7,092 nt of DNA from an uncultured Collinsella sp. GTDB lineage: Bacteria > Actinomycetota > Coriobacteriia > Coriobacteriales > Coriobacteriaceae. Below the pieces are notes generated by a model. That model worked only from the letters and a program-made list of their open reading frames with translations. It did not search any database and had not been told where the DNA came from. Each line of letters begins with the position of its first letter. Positions within the stretch are counted from its first letter, which is position 1. The translations under genes and the position numbers were made by a program. The stretch lies in contig CABUUD010000097.1 in the NCBI GenBank assembly GCA_902494585.1, positions 1-7,092 of the forward strand, read 5' to 3'. Shown one piece after another: positions 4,785-7,092 of the stretch.

Positions 4785-5753
4785 CTACTTGGCAAACAGG
4801 TTTTTGAGGTTGAACTCGGCCTGGACGGTGCGGAGCATGAGGTCGGTGTCGTCGAGGCCCAGGTGCTGCTCGTTGGCGTCGGCGGCGAGGGTTCCACGGC
4901 GGCGCGCCCAGTTCTCGAGCGCGGCGGGCGCGGACTCGCGGGGGAGCGAGCGCACGTCGGCGTCCAGGCTGCGGCAGATCTGGCGCGAGTCGATGACGAT
5001 GATCTTGCCTGCGCGGCGTGCCTCGGCGTAACCGTCCAGGTGGATCTTGAACCAGCTGTCCTCAAAGGCGGCGTTGTGCGCCATGTACGGGTACTTCTTC
5101 ATAAGCTTGAGCAGCTGCTTTTGCAGCTCCTTGTTCTCGCGGAAGGGCGTTTTGCCGTCGATGTCGTCCCAGGTGATGTGGTGGATATTCGACAACGGCA
5201 CATCCTCGCCGCGGTAGATATCGGGCAGGCCGCAGTAGTGTGCCTCGGCGTCATGCGGGACGGCGTCGCTGGTGAGCTCCATGATCTCCCAGCCCACGTT
5301 GATGATGTAGCCGCGCTCGGGTGCACGGCCGGTGGTCTCGATGTCGATGCCGAGCACCGTGCCCTGAATGGGCTTGCGGGCGTAGGCGACGCCGAGCGCG
5401 TCGCGGTCGCCGCGGATCTCGCGCATGACGGACGCGGCGGTGCGCTTTTGCATCTTGCCGATGGCGGCGCAGGTGTCGGCGTCGGACAGGCCGCGCGAAA
5501 GCGTCGCGGGCGTCACGTTGCGCAGGCGCGCCTCGCCAATCTGGTCGCACAGGTCGCGGTTGCGGTCGGCTAGGTCGCGCACGGTGGCAAAGTCGAAGCC
5601 GGGGTCGTCCTCGGCGGTAAAGTACTCAGTCTCGAGCACCTTGAGGGCCTCCTCGCCCTTCTGGCGCTCGGACTCCATGGCGCCGTGGTCGCCGTAGATA
5701 AACATGGGGATAAACGGCTGGCGCTCGTATTCGAGTGCTTGCGATACGTTCAT
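4785..5753 (-). CDS. DEDDh-type (DnaQ-like) 3'-5' exonuclease with an N-terminal extension
   Basis: A 322-residue protein expected to remove nucleotides from 3' ends with two metal ions; whether the substrate is DNA or RNA cannot be read here. Seen: ExoI motif LGIDIETTG (D137, E139), ExoII region MAHNAAFEDSWF (224-235), ExoIII HLGLDD (H297, D302), the H-x4-D spacing of the DEDDh subgroup. At ExoII the residue after HNAAF, usually Asp, is Glu (E231) followed by D232, a variation to note. Residues 1-128 are outside the nuclease fold and unrecognised; they are charged and mostly helical-looking. The start is chosen at 5753 because AAGGAG (5760-5765) lies six bases upstream; an upstream in-frame ATG at 5831 has no such site and would add an unlikely 26 residues. 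Divergent from the permease, monocistronic, ending in a strong terminator. Family is firm; pathway unknown. Confidence 0.9.
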   Translation of the reverse strand: MNVSQALEYERQPFIPMFIYGDHGAMESERQKGEEALKVLETEYFTAEDDPGFDFATVRDLADRNRDLCDQIGEARLRNVTPATLSRGLSDADTCAAIGKMQKRTAASVMREIRGDRDALGVAYARKPIQGTVLGIDIETTGRAPERGYIINVGWEIMELTSDAVPHDAEAHYCGLPDIYRGEDVPLSNIHHITWDDIDGKTPFRENKELQKQLLKLMKKYPYMAHNAAFEDSWFKIHLDGYAEARRAGKIIVIDSRQICRSLDADVRSLPRESAPAALENWARRRGTLAADANEQHLGLDDTDLMLRTVQAEFNLKNLFAK

Positions 5754-5834
5754 ATGCTGCTCCTTGGACGGGCCGCGTTGTGCGGCTCGGGTTTGTCGAG
5801 TTATGGCGAGATGATAGTTTACCATGGGCAACTA

Positions 5835-5862
5835 TTGGCATCGCGCCTCGGACAATTACAAT
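5835..5862 (+). promoter_or_regulatory. Predicted sigma-70-type promoter of the permease gene
   Basis: TTGGCA (5835-5840, 5/6) and TACAAT (5857-5862, 5/6) are 16 bp apart, giving a start of transcription near 5869 and a leader of about 55 bases. A second TACAAT at 5887-5892 has no matching -35. No copy of the SmtB-type operator occurs in this intergenic region. Confidence 0.6.
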
Positions 5863-5864
5863 AC

Positions 5865-5881
5865 CCTAGTTGACCGCTAGG
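5865..5881 (+). promoter_or_regulatory. Dyad CCTAG-N7-CTAGG at the permease transcription start
   Basis: CCTAG (5865-5869) and CTAGG (5877-5881) are inverted and 7 bp apart, immediately downstream of the predicted -10. The position suits an operator. I cannot match it to a known metalloregulator box; it is not a good DtxR/MntR site. Half-sites of five bases can occur by chance. Confidence 0.35.
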
Positions 5882-5924
5882 ACTTTTACAATGCTGCCGA
5901 AAGACACGAAAGGTTCCATCCGTC

Positions 5925-7013
5925 ATGGATTTGCTGATTGATATTCTGCTCGACGCCGGCAAGGACACGCTCTCGCTGGTGCCGTTCTTGTTGGTGACAT
6001 ATCTGGTCCTCGAGACGCTCGAGCATGTGGCAGGCGATCGCGTCAACGGTACCATCAAGCGTGCCGGCGCCGCTGGCCCCGTGGTTGGCTCGTTGCTGGG
6101 CATGGTGCCGCAGTGCGGCTTTTCGGCCATGGCGGCAACGCTGTACGCCGGTCGCGTCGTGACGCTGGGCACCCTGGTGGCGGTGTTTCTCTCGACCTCC
6201 GACGAGATGCTGCCGCTGCTACTTGCCGAGCAGGTTCCCGTGCAGACTATGGCGATGCTTTTGGCTTCGAAGGCGCTGATCGCGCTGGTCACGGGCTTTA
6301 TCGTGGATGCTGCCATTCGCGGTCTGCGTCGCAACGCCCGTGCGCATGCGGCGATTCGCCGTACCGTGTTGGGAACCGCTGCCAATCCGGCGCACGTTAA
6401 CTGCGCGCATGACGACCACAGCGGAGGTGACATCATCGACGAGGTGGCCGAGGCCGGTGTGAGCGCCGATCACATCCATGAGCTGTGTGAGCGCGACCAT
6501 TGCGGTTGTGATGAAGACGAGGACGAGCACGACCACGGACATGGCCACGATCACGGTCATGAGGGCGAGCATGAACACCATCATGACCACGGTCACTCCC
6601 ACTCACACGAAGGTGCGCCCGTCCTGTCGATTATCCGCAGCGCCATCTCGCATACCGTGCAGGTATCGGTATTCATTTTCCTGGTGACGCTGATTCTGGT
6701 CGCCGTGCTCGAGACCTTTGGCGAGTCCGCGATCGAGCAGTTCCTGCGCGGCAACGAGACGCTCGCCGTTCTTGGTTCGGCGCTTGTCGGCCTGATCCCT
6801 AACTGCTCGGCGAGCGTGGTCATTACGCAGCTGTATCTGGAAGGTGCGCTGCAACTGGCGCCGATGCTCGCCGGCACGCTCATTTCCGCCGGCGTGGGTT
6901 ATCTGGTGCTGTTCCGCACCAACCGCAGCGCTCGCGAAAACGCCGTGTTCCTGGTCATGATGTACGTCATCGGCGCTGGCTGGGGCCTCGTCCTATCTGC
7001 CTTCGGTCTCTAA
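5925..7013 (+). CDS. ArsP_2-type membrane permease (putative manganese / heavy-metal exporter) with His-rich loop
   Basis: A 362-residue integral membrane protein of the family annotated as putative 10-TM heavy-metal exporter or putative manganese transporter (Pfam ArsP_2). Seen: two hydrophobic halves that look like an internal duplication, each with a G-S...P-x-C core: GSLLGMVPQCGFS (55-67) and GSALVGLIPNCSAS (284-297). The Cys residues C64 and C294 are in matching places and are candidate transport residues. Between the halves lies a hydrophilic linker (about 135-232) with H183, H185, C188, H192, C193, C195, then 14 His in residues 202-228 mixed with Asp and Glu, suited to binding divalent metal. 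Start supported by GAAAGG (5908-5913), 11 bases upstream, slightly far. It is divergent from the exonuclease, probably monocistronic. Substrate is not proven by sequence; Mn, Zn or similar are all possible. Confidence 0.88.
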   Translation: MDLLIDILLDAGKDTLSLVPFLLVTYLVLETLEHVAGDRVNGTIKRAGAAGPVVGSLLGMVPQCGFSAMAATLYAGRVVTLGTLVAVFLSTSDEMLPLLLAEQVPVQTMAMLLASKALIALVTGFIVDAAIRGLRRNARAHAAIRRTVLGTAANPAHVNCAHDDHSGGDIIDEVAEAGVSADHIHELCERDHCGCDEDEDEHDHGHGHDHGHEGEHEHHHDHGHSHSHEGAPVLSIIRSAISHTVQVSVFIFLVTLILVAVLETFGESAIEQFLRGNETLAVLGSALVGLIPNCSASVVITQLYLEGALQLAPMLAGTLISAGVGYLVLFRTNRSARENAVFLVMMYVIGAGWGLVLSAFGL

Positions 7014-7029
7014 GTAGGCCTAACAAAAC

Positions 7030-7092
7030 GGGCTTCAAAATAGCCATGCACGGCGCCTGCACAATGCGGCGACGCATGGCATTTTGAAGCCC
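7030..7092 (+). terminator. Long hairpin after the permease gene, probable terminator
   Basis: Arms 7030-7049 (GGGCTTCAAAATAGCCATGC) and 7074-7092 pair along 19 bp with one bulged A at 7042. The 24-base loop is GC-rich and can fold further. It begins 17 bp after the stop codon. The window ends exactly with the right arm, so a T tract cannot be checked; bases AAAAC before the left arm suggest that GTTTT might follow. The length is unusual for a simple terminator and could mean a dispersed repeat. Confidence 0.6.

Noticed and set aside
4623..5573. Plus-strand open frame of 316 codons opposite the exonuclease
   Set aside because: It is antisense to clear DEDDh motifs and has no domain of its own.
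5754..5831. Upstream in-frame extension of the exonuclease to an ATG at 5831
   Set aside because: The ATG at 5753 has AAGGAG six bases upstream; the extension lies in the divergent promoter region and looks non-coding.
6529..6605. DNA tandem repeat within the permease gene
   Set aside because: The CAC/CAT-rich sequence is explained by the His-rich protein tract; codons vary and there is no exact repeat unit.

Overview
The window looks like chromosomal DNA of a high-GC Gram-positive, most likely a Collinsella-like member of the Coriobacteriia. The basis is the GC-rich third codon positions, purine-rich Shine-Dalgarno sites, the gene set (SmtB-type regulator, stand-alone HMA protein, HMA-less P1B ATPase, His-rich ArsP_2-type permease) and a Vsr/DUF559-like protein opening with an LSHxTA motif, which I associate with this group. 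The assignment is from pattern memory, not a database search.

Layout. (1) Positions 35-2810, all on the minus strand, form a zinc/cadmium-type resistance locus read from right to left: an ArsR/SmtB repressor with a complete SmtB-like alpha-5 metal site (2368-2736), a 72-residue HMA metal-binding protein with a DCANC motif (2087-2305), a hairpin (2042-2066), then a P1B-type ATPase without an N-terminal HMA domain (35-1987). Three copies of one 20-bp dyad (TATGAAC...GCTCATAT) tie it together: two exactly mirrored copies at the repressor's own promoter and one just before the ATPase. The simplest model is that the repressor shuts off both transcripts until metal binds, the small HMA protein buffers or delivers metal, and the ATPase exports it. 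(2) Positions 2811-3146 hold no gene but contain a 247-bp element bounded by 41-bp inverted repeats (39/41 identical), MITE-like, ending 4 bp from the stop codon of the next gene. (3) Positions 3147-4346 (minus) encode a protein with a C-terminal PD-(D/E)XK nuclease-like domain related to Vsr/DUF559; its role is unknown. (4) Positions 4347-4784 are non-coding and include a strong minus-strand intrinsic terminator. (5) Positions 4785-5753 (minus) encode a DEDDh 3'-5' exonuclease. (6) Divergent from it, 5925-7013 (plus) encodes a two-repeat membrane permease of the ArsP_2 / putative manganese transporter type with a cytosolic-looking His/Cys-rich linker, followed by a long hairpin at the window's right edge.

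Two metal-handling modules thus flank a nuclease pair. The three-operator circuit is the best supported regulatory story; the inverted-repeat element and the Vsr-like protein are the least explained parts. The permease lacks the operator found at the ATPase and repressor, so it is probably controlled separately.
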